From: Typha latifolia
Taxonomy: Eukaryota; Streptophyta; Magnoliopsida; Poales; Typhaceae
Direction of reading: 5' to 3'
DNA length: 64,000 nt
NCBI GenBank assembly: GCA_019914945.1
Contig: CM034108.1
Location: forward strand, 3,482,001-3,546,000
Part shown: positions 25,308 to 36,776 of the stretch, piece by piece
How the letters are laid out: each line of letters opens with the position of its first letter
Numbering within the stretch: position 1 is the first letter of the stretch
Notes under the pieces: model-generated
Database searches by the model: none
What the model saw: only the letters and a program-made list of their open reading frames with translations
Told to the model about the DNA's origin: nothing
Position numbers and translations under genes: made by a program

Positions 25308-27623
25308 TAAATATAGAAATATAGAAGTAATTAATAAAGATATTATCTAGTTCTACTGTAGATGCTTATATTATTAATGTTTTCCTTAGAATGACTTGCA
25401 TTTGAATTGATAAATAGTTATCCATTCTTATCATAGATAAACAGACAGACAGATGGATGAACAGTATAGTTGACTTCAAATATGAGTACCATTTATACCA
25501 TTAATTTAATAGCTTTTTATTTGTTATAAAAGGGCTGCATTAATATATTCATCTAGGGCCTCATTTGTTGTTAAACTAAATTGTAATCAAAGCTCAACCC
25601 AAAGTTTTTTATTTTGCAAGTACTTACAGAGGTTGGGTTGGAAGGAAGACAAGGGACAAAGAGTATCAGTACTTTGGTAGGAGGTCAATTCGTTAGGTGG
25701 GAAGGAGAAGATACCCCTAAAACTAAAAGAGCCCTTAAAAGCTTGTAATTTGAATGCTATTCTTTTATTAAAGAATTTGGGCCCAGATATCCTCCTCATG
25801 ATTGGGTATTAGTCATGCTATTCTTCCATTTGAGCCAAAGGAAATTATTTTATAGGAATGTTCAACAATGATGGGCATCAAGGATTTAATAAGATTCCAG
25901 TTCACTCTTTGGTAATTTATCTAACCACTCACATTGGAGGACACTGGCCTTTAGAGATGAAAAAAAATATACTACTTCATGTAGCTAATTAATCTCAATT
26001 ATTTGGGAAAGAGAGTTTGTTTTTAGGGAGATTATACTGTTGTTTGGCTCGATTTTAACTTGCAATTATGTGCTTCAAATTTAACACTTTTAAGTATCTT
26101 GCAGTTCAGACCAAGTTGCAATAATTAGATTTTTTTTTACAAAAAAACTAACAATATATATGTCCGAAGTATCTTTATTATTATTGGCGCTAATATTTTT
26201 CACAATATGCAAATTGCTGAAAGACTAAATTATCTTTTTTGTTATTGAATCAGATTGTATTTTATGGGGGTAAATAATTCTTTTCATATTTTCGTGAATG
26301 ACTAACTAACAAAATTATTGAGTGTTTAAGTTTAAAGTATAGTTAAACAGGCTAAATCACATAGAGATATATTAATTACCTTTGTTGTTAACTTATTGCA
26401 CTATAACAATTGGATATTACTAACTATGTTCACATTAATCTTTCACTTTTGATATTTTGAACTCCATTGAAAAGGTTTAAGGTTAGAGAACATTTGGACT
26501 CCATATTAAGTTTAGTACCATATAAGATAAAAAATAAAGAAGTAAAAATGTATATATATATATATATATATGGCGAGTCTACAATCTACAATGGCAAGTT
26601 TTTGAATTAAATTGGATGCAATTATTTATCAATCCTTACACATGAATTATTATTAATATTATTTTGATAGATAAACCCTATAGACTAATCATAGGTCAAA
26701 AAAATTATACAACACTCTAGTGAAGAACCGCCAAATATCAAACCTAATATATACAGGGAAATCTGAACCCAAAACATCTATCTATCCGGTATAATTTAAC
26801 CATTGTGCTAGAGTGATTGGCATTAACATAAATAAAATTGCTCTAAATGTTTAAACTATATAGTTATGATAAAATTCAATATTATTCTAAAAGCTTAAAT
26901 TGTTCGGAAACGATGTCATTAATCCTTCAAATTTTAAAATAATGATTTGATTCATTCATCTTGCCATAGCATATATGATTAGATCTACAAGAATCAGAAG
27001 CACCAGCTATTTTGTCCCAGAGAACATAAAGAAAGGTTTAAAACATCTCTTGGATGATTAGTTCAGTAATCTTCCACCGACAAAAGGGAAGGTGAAGTTA
27101 GATCCTCTTGAGTCAGCTTCAATCCAAGCAGCAACCAAAGATTTGAGATGCTCTCAGTGTCCCATTTTGTTTGATGACATTACAACCACCATTTTATTTT
27201 GGAGTTGGCCCATCTAAAGATTTGAATATATGTATGTATATATTCTTATGATTTATGGACAGATGCAAAAATATTTTTAGTTATAATGTAAAAAAAGAAC
27301 TAGTATCTTTTCTTTGTCTAGCTAATCTAACTCTAATGGTTTCACTGTTTGAGCTACTTGTTCTGAAAAATTTATATGAGAACAAAGGAAAAAAAGATTT
27401 TTTTTATTCAACTACTTTGAAAGCTTGAATGATTAGAGTAGAAGTATAATAAATGAGCATGACATAATTCGAACTCGAAACATCTGCGATGACTAATACG
27501 TTTATATCCTAACGTCGATATCATTAAGATTAATCATATCAAAGAGTCTTCCATAGAAGCACAAAATGAGCGACTAATCTACACATGAGAAAATTCGTCC
27601 ACCAGAAAGTGAACTTGGCAAAA

Positions 27624-27832
27624 CAATATCTGTTTTTAACATATATGTGCTAATAAATAAAGTCGGTGGAGCAATATTTGTTTTGCCGTATATGTGTTGA
27701 TAAATAAAGTCGGCAGAGTAATGTCTGTTTTGCCGAATATATGTTAATAAATAAAGTCGGCAGAGTAATATCTAATTTTCCGTATATGTGCTGATAAATA
27801 AAGTCTGCAGAGCAATATCTGTTTTGCTGATT
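27624..27832. repeat. 47-bp tandem repeat, about 4.4 copies
   Basis: Units at 27624-27671 (48 bp), 27672-27718, 27719-27765, 27766-27812 and a partial copy 27813-27832. Each contains the block ATAAATAAAGTC followed by a GG/TG-CAGAG-type end and an opening AATATCTGTTTTGCCG-like block. Copies differ by a few substitutions. The repeat contains GCCGTATATGTG-type segments that could fold only weakly. No coding role is visible. Confidence 0.85.
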
Positions 27833-28324
27833 AACCTCTAAAATTAAAATACTAGAGTCGATAACCTTTATTATTATTTTTCAATAAGGCACAATGTGGT
27901 TCACAAAATAATTCATCCAAACTAATTTTTTTTTATCATTTGTGAATCTATTTGTTAATAATAGGACCACAAATGAGTCAAATTCATGCAATCTATAAGA
28001 GCTTTGATTTTTCAGGGCAATTATGTTAAATTCCTTAGTAGCACCTCTGATGATCAAACCTGAGACTCTCCAATTGAGGTAGGAGTGCTAATGATTAGGA
28101 ACTATACTTAATACAAATGGACTAAAGATGATAGGAGATAAGAACTGGTATTATCTTATAATAAATCCTCATCTACATTCTTACTAATTAGCTTGGTATG
28201 TTTTGCGCAGTTGGATATAATGTGGAGAATCTCATGGAGAAACACATGATCAATAGATTCAATTCAATTTCAAATACATAGTTTTTCTTGACCAAATTAA
28301 CACTCCCTAAGTTTATTTTTTATA

Positions 28325-28705
28325 CATCTAGTACACTTTAAAACTTAAATATAAATTAGATGTGTTTTACCACATAAGTTAAATAGCTGATCAGATGACG
28401 ACTTCCAAATATAAGTCGCTGATTTGATCAATAATTTATATAAAAATTTAAAAATAACTAAAAAAAATGCTATATTAGGAGAGAAATGTTGTATAGAATT
28501 CACTTTCTAGTTTAGTAATCCATATGTGGAAGTTGTTAAACCAAAAAGCTACTTATATGAAAAAAAATAATTCTAAGACTTAGTAATTTTCTGTGTAATT
28601 TTTTCACAGTAAATGACTTATGTTTGAAAGTCACTATATCAGTTAGCAGTTTTGTGATTCATCTAATTTTATATTTAAGTTTCGAAGTGAATTAAATATG
28701 TGAGA
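28325..28705. repeat. Diverged inverted repeat, MITE-like
   Basis: Segment 28325-28425 matches the reverse complement of about 28612-28705. Shared blocks include CATCTAATTTATATTTAAG on one arm against CATCTAATTTTATATTTAAG on the other, plus GACTTATATTTGGAAGTC-type sequence. The ~190-bp spacer is AT-rich. The ends are not sharp, so the superfamily cannot be named. Confidence 0.5.
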
Positions 28706-29460
28706 GATTCTACTTCAATTCATCTAATTCCATATTAAAAGAAAAAAGAATTTTGCAATTCATTTAATTCACTCGAGTTTGATCAACAACTCCCTTTTTT
28801 TTTTTTTTTAGTTCTACTTCAAGTGGGAGAGAGTTCTTCTCTCAGGAGTTCTATTCCTATTAGAAATGCTCATTTATACTAAAGATTTGGCCCATATGTA
28901 AGGGAGTGAGTGTTGGCAAATACTCTTATAAAATTTGTAATTCTAATTTAACGGTTATAATAGTCAATTTTTATATCCGGTACTAGTTTCAAAATTATAT
29001 TACCTAAAAAAAATAGTATATTAGTCAAGAAGATTAATGCGCCTAATTTTAGGGTCACACATTATTTTGTTCTGTTAATATTTCTCCTTTTATATACGAT
29101 TGTGATAGATATAATTATGTCTTAATTAAAAAATTAAAAGAGATATTATTTAATATTATATATTTAAAATGTGATTCTCTATATCTATCCGTTATCAAAT
29201 TTTAGTTTAAATTAATCTTAAATTAATAAGAAATATATATAAATAATTAAAAAAATAATTGTAGAGATAGAGTTTAATTGAACTTTCATTATAAAAAGAT
29301 ATAAGTACTCTCATTATATATATATATATATAGTGTTACTCTAAGTTAAGAATATATACATCTTTTATTAATAAATTATTAAGATATAATTGTCAAAAAA
29401 ATAACATGTAGGATAATATATTTAAAAATAAATAATTACCTATTGAACTGGTAATATTTT

Positions 29461-29920
29461 TTTAATTTTTTTGCAATTCTATTATATCCCTGAGAATATT
29501 AACCGTTAGATCCGGGAATCATATTGATAAACGCTCGCTGCTACTGCAGGGAGCACCCTATTTCCTATGTTGGAACTCGGCAATGGGGCAGCTCTTTGGC
29601 CGGTTTACATATGTCTGCAGCGTTTCCAAATCACATTCCAAGAGACGATGAAGTCGTCGATGAGAATTGTCGCGTCCAAAGGTGCTTAGAATCCTGGAGT
29701 CGGTGCAACTAGGCGTATATTACCGAGATGTGCTATAATTTATATTTGTTGAAGTCGGTGGCGAGAGAGCTAACCCAACCGACTCGCTTGTAAGGATTGA
29801 CAAAGGTCCGCCATTTGCCGAATTCATGCCCGAGGCACAAAATCGATAACTAGTTGCCGGTTTCTAAGGAAACTCTTTTCTTTTGCCTTCTACGATCTCT
29901 CGAAGTTCTTCTACGCTTCC
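29461..29920. other. ALG11 upstream region
   Basis: Base composition rises abruptly from AT-rich to balanced at about 29515. A 62-codon open frame at 29524-29712 lacks an ATG at its start and matches no family I know; it may be a gene fragment or simply the GC-rich promoter and 5'UTR of ALG11. A CT-rich tract just before the start at 29921 is typical of plant 5'UTRs. Confidence 0.45.
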
Positions 29921-32900
29921 ATGGCGATCTGGGTCTTGCTTCTGACCCTAATCTCCACCCTCGTAACCCTAGTACTCGTCTCCCTCTCCACCGTGGTGAT
30001 CACCGCGAGGAGGAGGAGGAGGAAAGCGGTGGGTTTCTTCCACCCATACACGAACGACGGCGGCGGCGGCGAGAGGGTGCTATGGTGTGCAGTGAGAGCA
30101 GTGCAGGAAGAGAACCCTGGTCTAGATTGCGCCATATACACTGGGGACGATGCCTCTTCGCAGAGTTTGACTGCTCGGGCGCTTGATCGTTTCGGAGTAG
30201 AGTTGCTTCGCCCTCCTCAGGTTAGCCTGAGTTCTTGCAAAGTTGCTTTTCCTTTCTTTCTCCTCTGTGAGCTTTTATGTCTTTGTGATAATTTTGTCTT
30301 AAATATTGAATTTTGTTGCGCCTTTTGCTTTCAATCGATCGTAGAATCATTTAAGGTATCTGATATGGGGAACTTTTGATTGGCCTTATGAAAAATTCAC
30401 TTTCTAATTGATACTGCTATAGATTTTTAGTAATTCCGCTTAAAAGTTTTCTCCTTTCCCCAACTATCTTTGTTTATGATACTGGACTGTGGAGTAGCTT
30501 GATGCTTCGTTGACAAAGGTCTTGATTCTCGTGAAAGTTATGGATGCATTGTTCATTAAAATAAGTATTCTGGTTTTTGGGTTAACTTAAGTGGAAGAAC
30601 ACTTTACTTTCATTACTTCAAGAAGTCTGATCACCTATTCAAGCACACATAATAAGTTACCAACTTGTAGAAAGAGATGCATCCATCTTATTTCTGCTAG
30701 TCGGCTTTTCATTTTAGGCCCATTGACTTGGAATTTGGTTGCTTATTCTAATGCTATTTGCTGACTTGATTGGCTATTGAAATTGGAAATTGTCTGCACT
30801 TGCTGTCATTATGTAACAGTTCTTTGCTGCATTAGAATGTTGTTTTCGGTCAAATACTCAATTTCTAGTTTGTGTATGGAGAGAGACATGATTTTACCAT
30901 CTATAGAATGTGCTTAATGTAGTTTTTGGTTTCAAAAGTTATCTGGTTTATTAGTTTGACTAATTCCAATTTTAGGTAGTCCGCTTGTCCAGAAGGAAAT
31001 GGATTGAGGAACATACCTATCCTCACTTTACTATGATTGGACAAAGTCTTGGCTCAGTTTATCTTTCATGGGAAGCTCTGTGCAAATTCACCCCTCAATT
31101 TTACATTGATACAAGTGGTTATGCTTTTACATACCCACTTGCTCGGATGTTTGGTTGTAAAGTTATTTGCTATACTCACTACCCAACTATCAGCTCAGAT
31201 ATGGTTGCACGCATTCGTGAGCGTAGTTCAATGTATAACAATGATGCACTGATTGCCAGAAGGTATGCAATACATTTGAAGTTTGTGTCTACGATTTTAT
31301 AGTTATGTATTATCCGTTGAGCATTCTTGCATCTGTTTTCCTCAGTTTGTATTCATTTTCAGATGCCAGTTCTGCAGTACCTCCTAGAGCTTTGTGTGTA
31401 ATTGCAGCTTTTATCATCTCTAGCAACAATTCTATGAAAAAGACAAGACACCATTGTTAGACAGACTAATCTTGCTACCAATCTTATGGATAGTATAAGG
31501 AATTGTGATCCCACCAAAGTTTAAGGGAACACAATGAAAATGGTTTCTTCTAAGAAATGCAAGAGGAGATAATTATGCTGTGCTGCTATAGATAGTCTGT
31601 GGCAGCTTGGACAGGAGACGAACAAACTAGAATGGTTTCTTTCCCATGCTATGCATCTTTCTTTCTTTGGGCATTATGTTTTTGTGCTTGTAGGTGTTAC
31701 TGTTCTTTGCATTATTACAAGAAGGTTATACATGACTGACACTGAGATATCAAAAGAGGATTGCCTTGACCTATAAAATTGTTTCCTGTTTTAGCTTTTA
31801 GTCTCTATATAGCTGCATCTTCTTATATTAATAAAGAAATGGAGAATGCTCCAGTAAGTGATGGGTTCATAAGTTGTGATTTAAAGGGTGAGTTTGATTC
31901 AGTAGGCTTCTATACTCTCTAGGTGAAGTTTTAAAATAGGTCTACATATGCTTTTTTGATGGGAACAAGTGTAGTAGCTAACAATTCCTTTTCTTTTGGT
32001 TGTAGTATTTGGCTCTCCAGATGCAAGATCATCTACTATAGATTCTTTAGTTGGTTGTATGGGTTGGTTGGATCCTGTGTACATCTTGCAATGGTGAATT
32101 CCTCATGGACAAGATCTCACATTGAAAGGTTGTGGAAGATTCCAGAACGTACTAAGAGAGTGTATCCTCCCTGTGACACTTCTGCTCTTCAGGTATGTTG
32201 TATCACCTGTTTACACCAATTTATGGCTTCGAAGAATATTAAACTTTTCTTTCCTCCTTCCATTATTCTGTACTTTTGGCCTAGTTTCTAGCTTCCACCG
32301 CATTTTTTGATAAATTATATGTCTAGTGAATATTCTTCTCCTCAGTGTCATACTATCATAGAACGATGATGATTCCAGTGAACTGAGAAATGACAGATTA
32401 GTCTTTGCTTTTAATATTTTCTTAACAATTTTCTTATTGTTCTAGATGAATAAGATTGTTACTAAGATATAAATTTTTAAAATTCTCTGATCATGTTATG
32501 TCACGAATCACTACCATGGAAATTTCGATTGCTTTGGGTGTTTGACTGAGTAGTGACAGCCCTTTCCTGCGTCTTTATTTTCTCTCTCTCTCCTTTTTTT
32601 TTTTTGGCTAAGTAGAAGGCCAGAGAGGCTGCACCATTCATTTTTCCACAGATGATTAGACTATTATGCCAACAATTTTTTACTGATGTTTATTTCTTAC
32701 TCTGCTTCAGCTAAAACATTATATCCCTGGCATGAATTAACTGCCTAAGTCGTGAAAGAGAAAAACTAAATAAGTTGCAACTTCACCAATTGCCTACAAT
32801 ATTTTTCTTTGTGGCGCAGATAGCCAGATACTATCAAAAGGCTATAGATTTGACCCAATAAAAATTTTTATTGTTGTTGTCCTACATTGTTATAGAACAT

Positions 32901-32990
32901 TCTTCTAGGTATTTCCATTTGTCGTGTTCTTTTGGATGCCAAAATTGGCTCAACTTTTATCTGGACAGGGGGCTTTAATTCCTTTTAGAA

Positions 32991-33032
<42 letters not shown>

Positions 33033-33117
33033 ATGTTTTGAAAGGCGGCCAGTCACCTCACCGCCTAGCGCCTAGGTGGAAGGCGGGCAACAAGGTGAGT
33101 GATAAGGCGATCTAGCA

Positions 33118-33160
<43 letters not shown>

Positions 33161-35587
33161 TTCATTATACACTTCTATATAACCAATATAGTATATATAA
33201 AAATTTAATAGTGCACTAAACCAAATTAACACAATAAATTAATTGCCTAGCATAATATATTAACTGATTAAGATAGAAAATAAAAAAAAAAACATAATCA
33301 CAATTGTCTTTTTCGCTGGTGGGAAGAAGTGGGAGAGAGAGAGTGAGAGTGAGAGAGAGGCCCGCCGTCCGTCGCCATCCACACTCTGCGCTCATAGTTG
33401 CTTGAGAGAGGAGGATCTAGAGAGCCGTAGAGAAAGAGAGTCTTCACTGCCGTCGCTACCGCCAACCATGGAAGAGATAGTCGGAGAGGAAGAGAAAGAG
33501 GGGTTTAGGGTTTGGTAAACAAGATCGGGTGACGCCGCGGTGACGCCGCAACGGGGCCGAGAGGGATTGAGAGAGAGGATGGGTTTTTTTTATAGATGTA
33601 TATATATAACTTACCCATATCTGCTTGACCCACTTCCATTAGTTTTACGATTTAGTGGGCCGAACCGCCAACTCACCAAACCGGCCCACCTAGCGCTTTT
33701 CAGTGCTTAGGCAGCTTGCAAAGGCGAGTAAATGCCTTTCACTAGCGCCAATCGAGATGGTTGGGTGGCCTGTGCGCCTGCTCCGACATGGCGGCCACGA
33801 AAAACCTCATTCAAGACACTGATATATATATCCTCCTAGCTAGTTCACTTGATGTTTGACTTTTATCATAACTATATTTGGTATATGCTCTTTGCAGATG
33901 TTTTTCACATTTTTTGTCAGCATTGATTGAGCAACTTTAAATGTTTTAAACAGATACTTCCCTTGGAAAAACCAAGCAAGGTTCCTGTTATTATATCCGT
34001 TGCACAGTTTCGCCCAGAAAAGGTTTGTTTATGAATATTATACATCTCGTTGGATCCTGCGAAGACCATTGCTCAGATCACATCATGCTAGTTACATCTA
34101 TAGCCTTTTTCACTTTCCAGGCTCATGCTCTTCAGCTGGAGGCATTCTCACTTGCTGTTCAAAGACTAGAGCCGGAGTTTCCTAGACCAAAGCTCCAGTT
34201 TGTAGGCAGTTGTAGAAATAATGGAGATCTGGAGAGATTACAAGCTCTTAAAGAAAGATCTAGTGAACTACATATGGATGAATATGTTGAGTTCCACAAG
34301 GATGTGATGTACAGGTTTGGCTTCTTTTTATATAATGTTCCTGTCAGATATAAATTTAACATCCTTGATGCTAAAGCTCTGTGTATCTTATTAATATATT
34401 CCTCATATGGTACTTATTTTGTATGATATTCATCACGATACCATTTCTTGTTAGACAGTTTCTTTCATGTATCCAATTATTAAATAAGAATTAAATCTTG
34501 GGTATGGCAAGAATCATCTATTATAGTTATTCAATACTTTGGAAAGGAAGTATTATGTTCAACGGTGACAAAGATATTGAATTGCAGATTTACAAAATTT
34601 ATCTTGCATCGGGAGCAAGATTCCTTGTTAGACATTAGTGCAAAGATATGGCCAGTGGAATTATTGCTAATTATTCTGATGGAGTGCTTTATTTTATTTT
34701 ACTTCGGCATAAATTGATAATGCTGTAAATGGTCTTAAAAGATCCTAGCAGCAAAAGCTGCCCTTTAGGTTTAAAAGGATTTTTTTTCCAATCACTAGGT
34801 CCAGATATCTGCTGAGCAAGTATAAGTTTTATCTCCTGCCATAATTTATCCAACAACATGAAGTGCACTGTAGGATGTAACCAAGCATATGTGGCTGTGA
34901 CTGACCTACAGCAGCTGCTGTTCTTTATGACATAATGAAGAAACTTCCACCATGTTGAGGGCAGGGCCTTTGTACTGAATTGATAGTTTTTATTGAGGGA
35001 TATCAGAGGAGACAAGCTGCAAAGATGTGTCCCATTTCCAAAACCATATCTGACATTGTTATATGTGTCTCACAGTCTTCCTTGAATGCCTCTTGAGATT
35101 TAATTGCATTCTTCTAAGTCAAATCCCGTTTTGCTTTGTGATCTCAGGGACTTGATACAACTACTGGGAGGTGCTGTTGCAGGGCTTCACTCCATGATTG
35201 ATGAGCATTTTGGAATAAGTGTTGTTGAGTACATGGCAGCTGCTGCTATTCCAATCGGTCAGTAAATATCTCAATAGTATCCTACACTCATAGATACATA
35301 TATGTGATCTTACCACGAGGTTGCTTCCTTTCTCAGCCCACAATTCAGCAGGCCCAAGGATGGACATAGTGCTAGAAGAGGATGGGCATCAAACTGGATT
35401 TCTAGCTTCTACAATAGAAGAATACGCTGATGCAATCCTCAAAGTTTTAAGGATGTCAGAATCAGAGAGGCAAGTAATCGCTGCTGCAGCAAGAAGGCGT
35501 GCTCAGAGGTTTTCGCAGCAGAAGTTCTATGAAGATTTTAAGTCTGCAATTCATCCAGTTTTTTCCGCAGGTAAAGATCCTTCATAG
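29921..35587 (+). CDS. ALG11: ALG11, GDP-Man:Man3GlcNAc2-PP-dolichol alpha-1,2-mannosyltransferase
   Basis: Seven exons: 29921-30220, 30976-31262, 32006-32192, 33954-34022, 34121-34314, 35148-35257 and 35337-35587, giving 465 residues, normal for plant ALG11 (LEW3 in Arabidopsis). The enzyme adds the fourth and fifth mannoses to the dolichol-linked glycan on the cytosolic face of the ER, using GDP-mannose. Seen in the sequence: an N-terminal membrane anchor (residues ~3-28) followed by an RRRRRK cluster; the Gly-rich loop GGGGERVLW (47-55); [31 protein letters not shown]; and the GT4 C-terminal lobe with E365-x7-E373 in [12 protein letters not shown], then [12 protein letters not shown]. One oddity: MAAAAIP replaces the MAAGAIP that I recall in homologues. 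All junctions keep phase. Intron 3 (32193-33953) carries an inserted repeat element. Confidence 0.96.
33001..33030. repeat. (AC)n(TA)n compound microsatellite
   Basis: An AC run at 32991-33000 passes into (AT)n at 33001-33030. A second (TA)n tract lies at 33123-33157. Both flank or lie within the inserted element in ALG11 intron 3. Confidence 0.85.
33031..33823. mobile_element. Non-autonomous TIR element (hAT-like) in ALG11 intron 3
   Basis: A ~790-bp island much more GC-rich than the intron around it. The left end CAATGTTTTGAAAGGCGGCC and the reverse complement of the right end (CAGTGTCTTGAATGAGG) resemble each other. Both neighbouring regions contain CGCCTAG / CCTAGCGC-type blocks typical of common plant non-autonomous elements. 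It is flanked by TA-rich sequence on both sides, consistent with insertion into a TA microsatellite; the exact target duplication is hidden by that repeat. No transposase is present. The superfamily is an inference. Confidence 0.55.
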
Positions 35588-36269
35588 TGCATGTCGAGCT
35601 GCTTCTGTGTCTTATATACAAAAGAAGATACTAACATCACAAAAGGGAACCTGTCACACTTCTGAGATGCAGTGTTCTTCTTTCTCAAACTGCCACCGAC
35701 ACGGATGTATCTTCATAGCCAACTGAGTCGAAGATGTTTAGTTGTTTTATTGGAAATTCTAGGACTCTTGCAATAATCTATTTTACACAGGAGGGCAATG
35801 ATTCATCTGGTGGAACCTACTTTTTCCTGGCAGACATAGGATGAATTGATGTTACACTAAATTCCTCTTTTTTGTAATGAGATATTAAGGATGATTGTAT
35901 TACTTTGGGCTTCTTGGATTCAGAAGCTTTACTAGAAATATAGAATGAGTCTTCTGTTTCTTGCCTTTGTTAAGTTGATCGTTTCATTGTTTCGTTGTCG
36001 ATGATCATTTTAGTTATCTTTCTCCAACAGGGATTCCCATCCATGTGAATTTTATCGCAACCTTCAGATTCACTATTGAGTATCTGTCATGCATGACGTG
36101 AAGGATTTGATGGATGATCATGGATTGTGCATAGATGAACTGATGAAGCTCCTTAGGAGATACTATATATGCCTCTATCTATCCTTTTTTACTGCATGAA
36201 ATATTTTTTCTTCCTAAGAAAAGTTTCTACTATATTGCAACTAATTATTTTCACAACATTATTAAAAAA

Positions 36270-36483
36270 AACTTCACTTTGTTATACCAAGAGGCTTTTA
36301 CAATTTAATTACATTTAATTTTTTAATTTATATAATTTTAATATGCATTGCGTATATAAATTGTGTCTGCTGTAATAAAATATGCATCGACTATTAAAAA
36401 TATATGTACTTGATTTTATATATTAAATTAAAAAATTAAATAAAATTAAATTACAAAAGTCCTGTGACAATGGAAATAAGTTT
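36270..36483. repeat. MITE-like inverted repeat
   Basis: The arm around 36270-36340 matches the reverse complement of about 36415-36483. Both contain ACAATTTAATT or GTAATTTAATT followed by TTTAATTTTTTAATTT, and both begin with an AACTT block. The ~75-bp spacer is unique. Total ~214 bp, a size usual for miniature inverted-repeat elements. No clear target duplication was found. Confidence 0.6.
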
Positions 36484-36654
36484 TGGCTAAAATAAAGAGG
36501 AACAATTTGGCAAAAAAAGTTACCGTTCCATCTTAATCCCTTTGAAAAGGAAAGACTAATTTGAAACGTACATCACCGTTGATTTGTGGATCGTTGGCCT
36601 CCTTGACTCGTATATTAAAGCAAATCTCTCCTAGGGTTCTACCAAACGCGAGAG

Positions 36655-36662
36655 GGCGGGAA
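36655..36662 (-). promoter_or_regulatory. E2F-like site upstream of ORC5
   Basis: GGCGGGAA (reverse TTCCCGCC) lies 115 bp upstream of the ORC5 start. Plant pre-replication-complex genes are commonly E2F-regulated through such sites. The full consensus lacks the preferred A/T before TT, so this is a candidate only. Confidence 0.4.
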
Positions 36663-36776
36663 GCGGAACCGCCCAAAACCAAGCAACGAAGCTTTTGCTC
36701 CCGAGAATCTTCTCCTTCGGCGAAGCAAGAATCCTACTCCGATCCACCCCCATTGAAGCAAAACAACAAACACTTG

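Larger units (their letters stand above)
21926..29460. other. 7.5-kb AT-rich gene-free stretch
   Basis: No protein-coding gene, tRNA or rRNA could be recognised on either strand. The stretch contains microsatellites, a perfect 20-bp hairpin (25260-25307), a 47-bp tandem array (27624-27832) and a diverged inverted repeat (28325-28705), listed separately. An open frame on the minus strand at 25587-25799 is slightly more GC-rich than its surroundings, but its peptide matches nothing I know. The first ~150 bp hold the upstream region of the membrane-protein gene. Confidence 0.6.
35588..36776. other. ALG11 3' region and ORC5 upstream region
   Basis: Contains the ALG11 3'UTR, a MITE-like foldback (36270-36483) and the ORC5 promoter. 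An in-frame ATG at 36561 lies 72 codons upstream of the ORC5 start used here, but the extra residues show no conserved feature. Confidence 0.55.

Noticed and set aside
25587..25799. 70-codon minus-strand frame as a gene or organelle insert
   Set aside because: No homology recalled to any nuclear, chloroplast or mitochondrial protein, no splice or promoter support.
29524..29712. 62-codon frame upstream of ALG11 as a small gene
   Set aside because: It has no ATG at the start, no recognised family, and lies in the probable promoter/5'UTR of ALG11.
36561..36776. Upstream in-frame ATG that would extend ORC5 by 72 residues
   Set aside because: The extension shows no conserved feature, and its second half looks like a 5'UTR with an E2F-like site. 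The inner ATG gives a normal ORC5.
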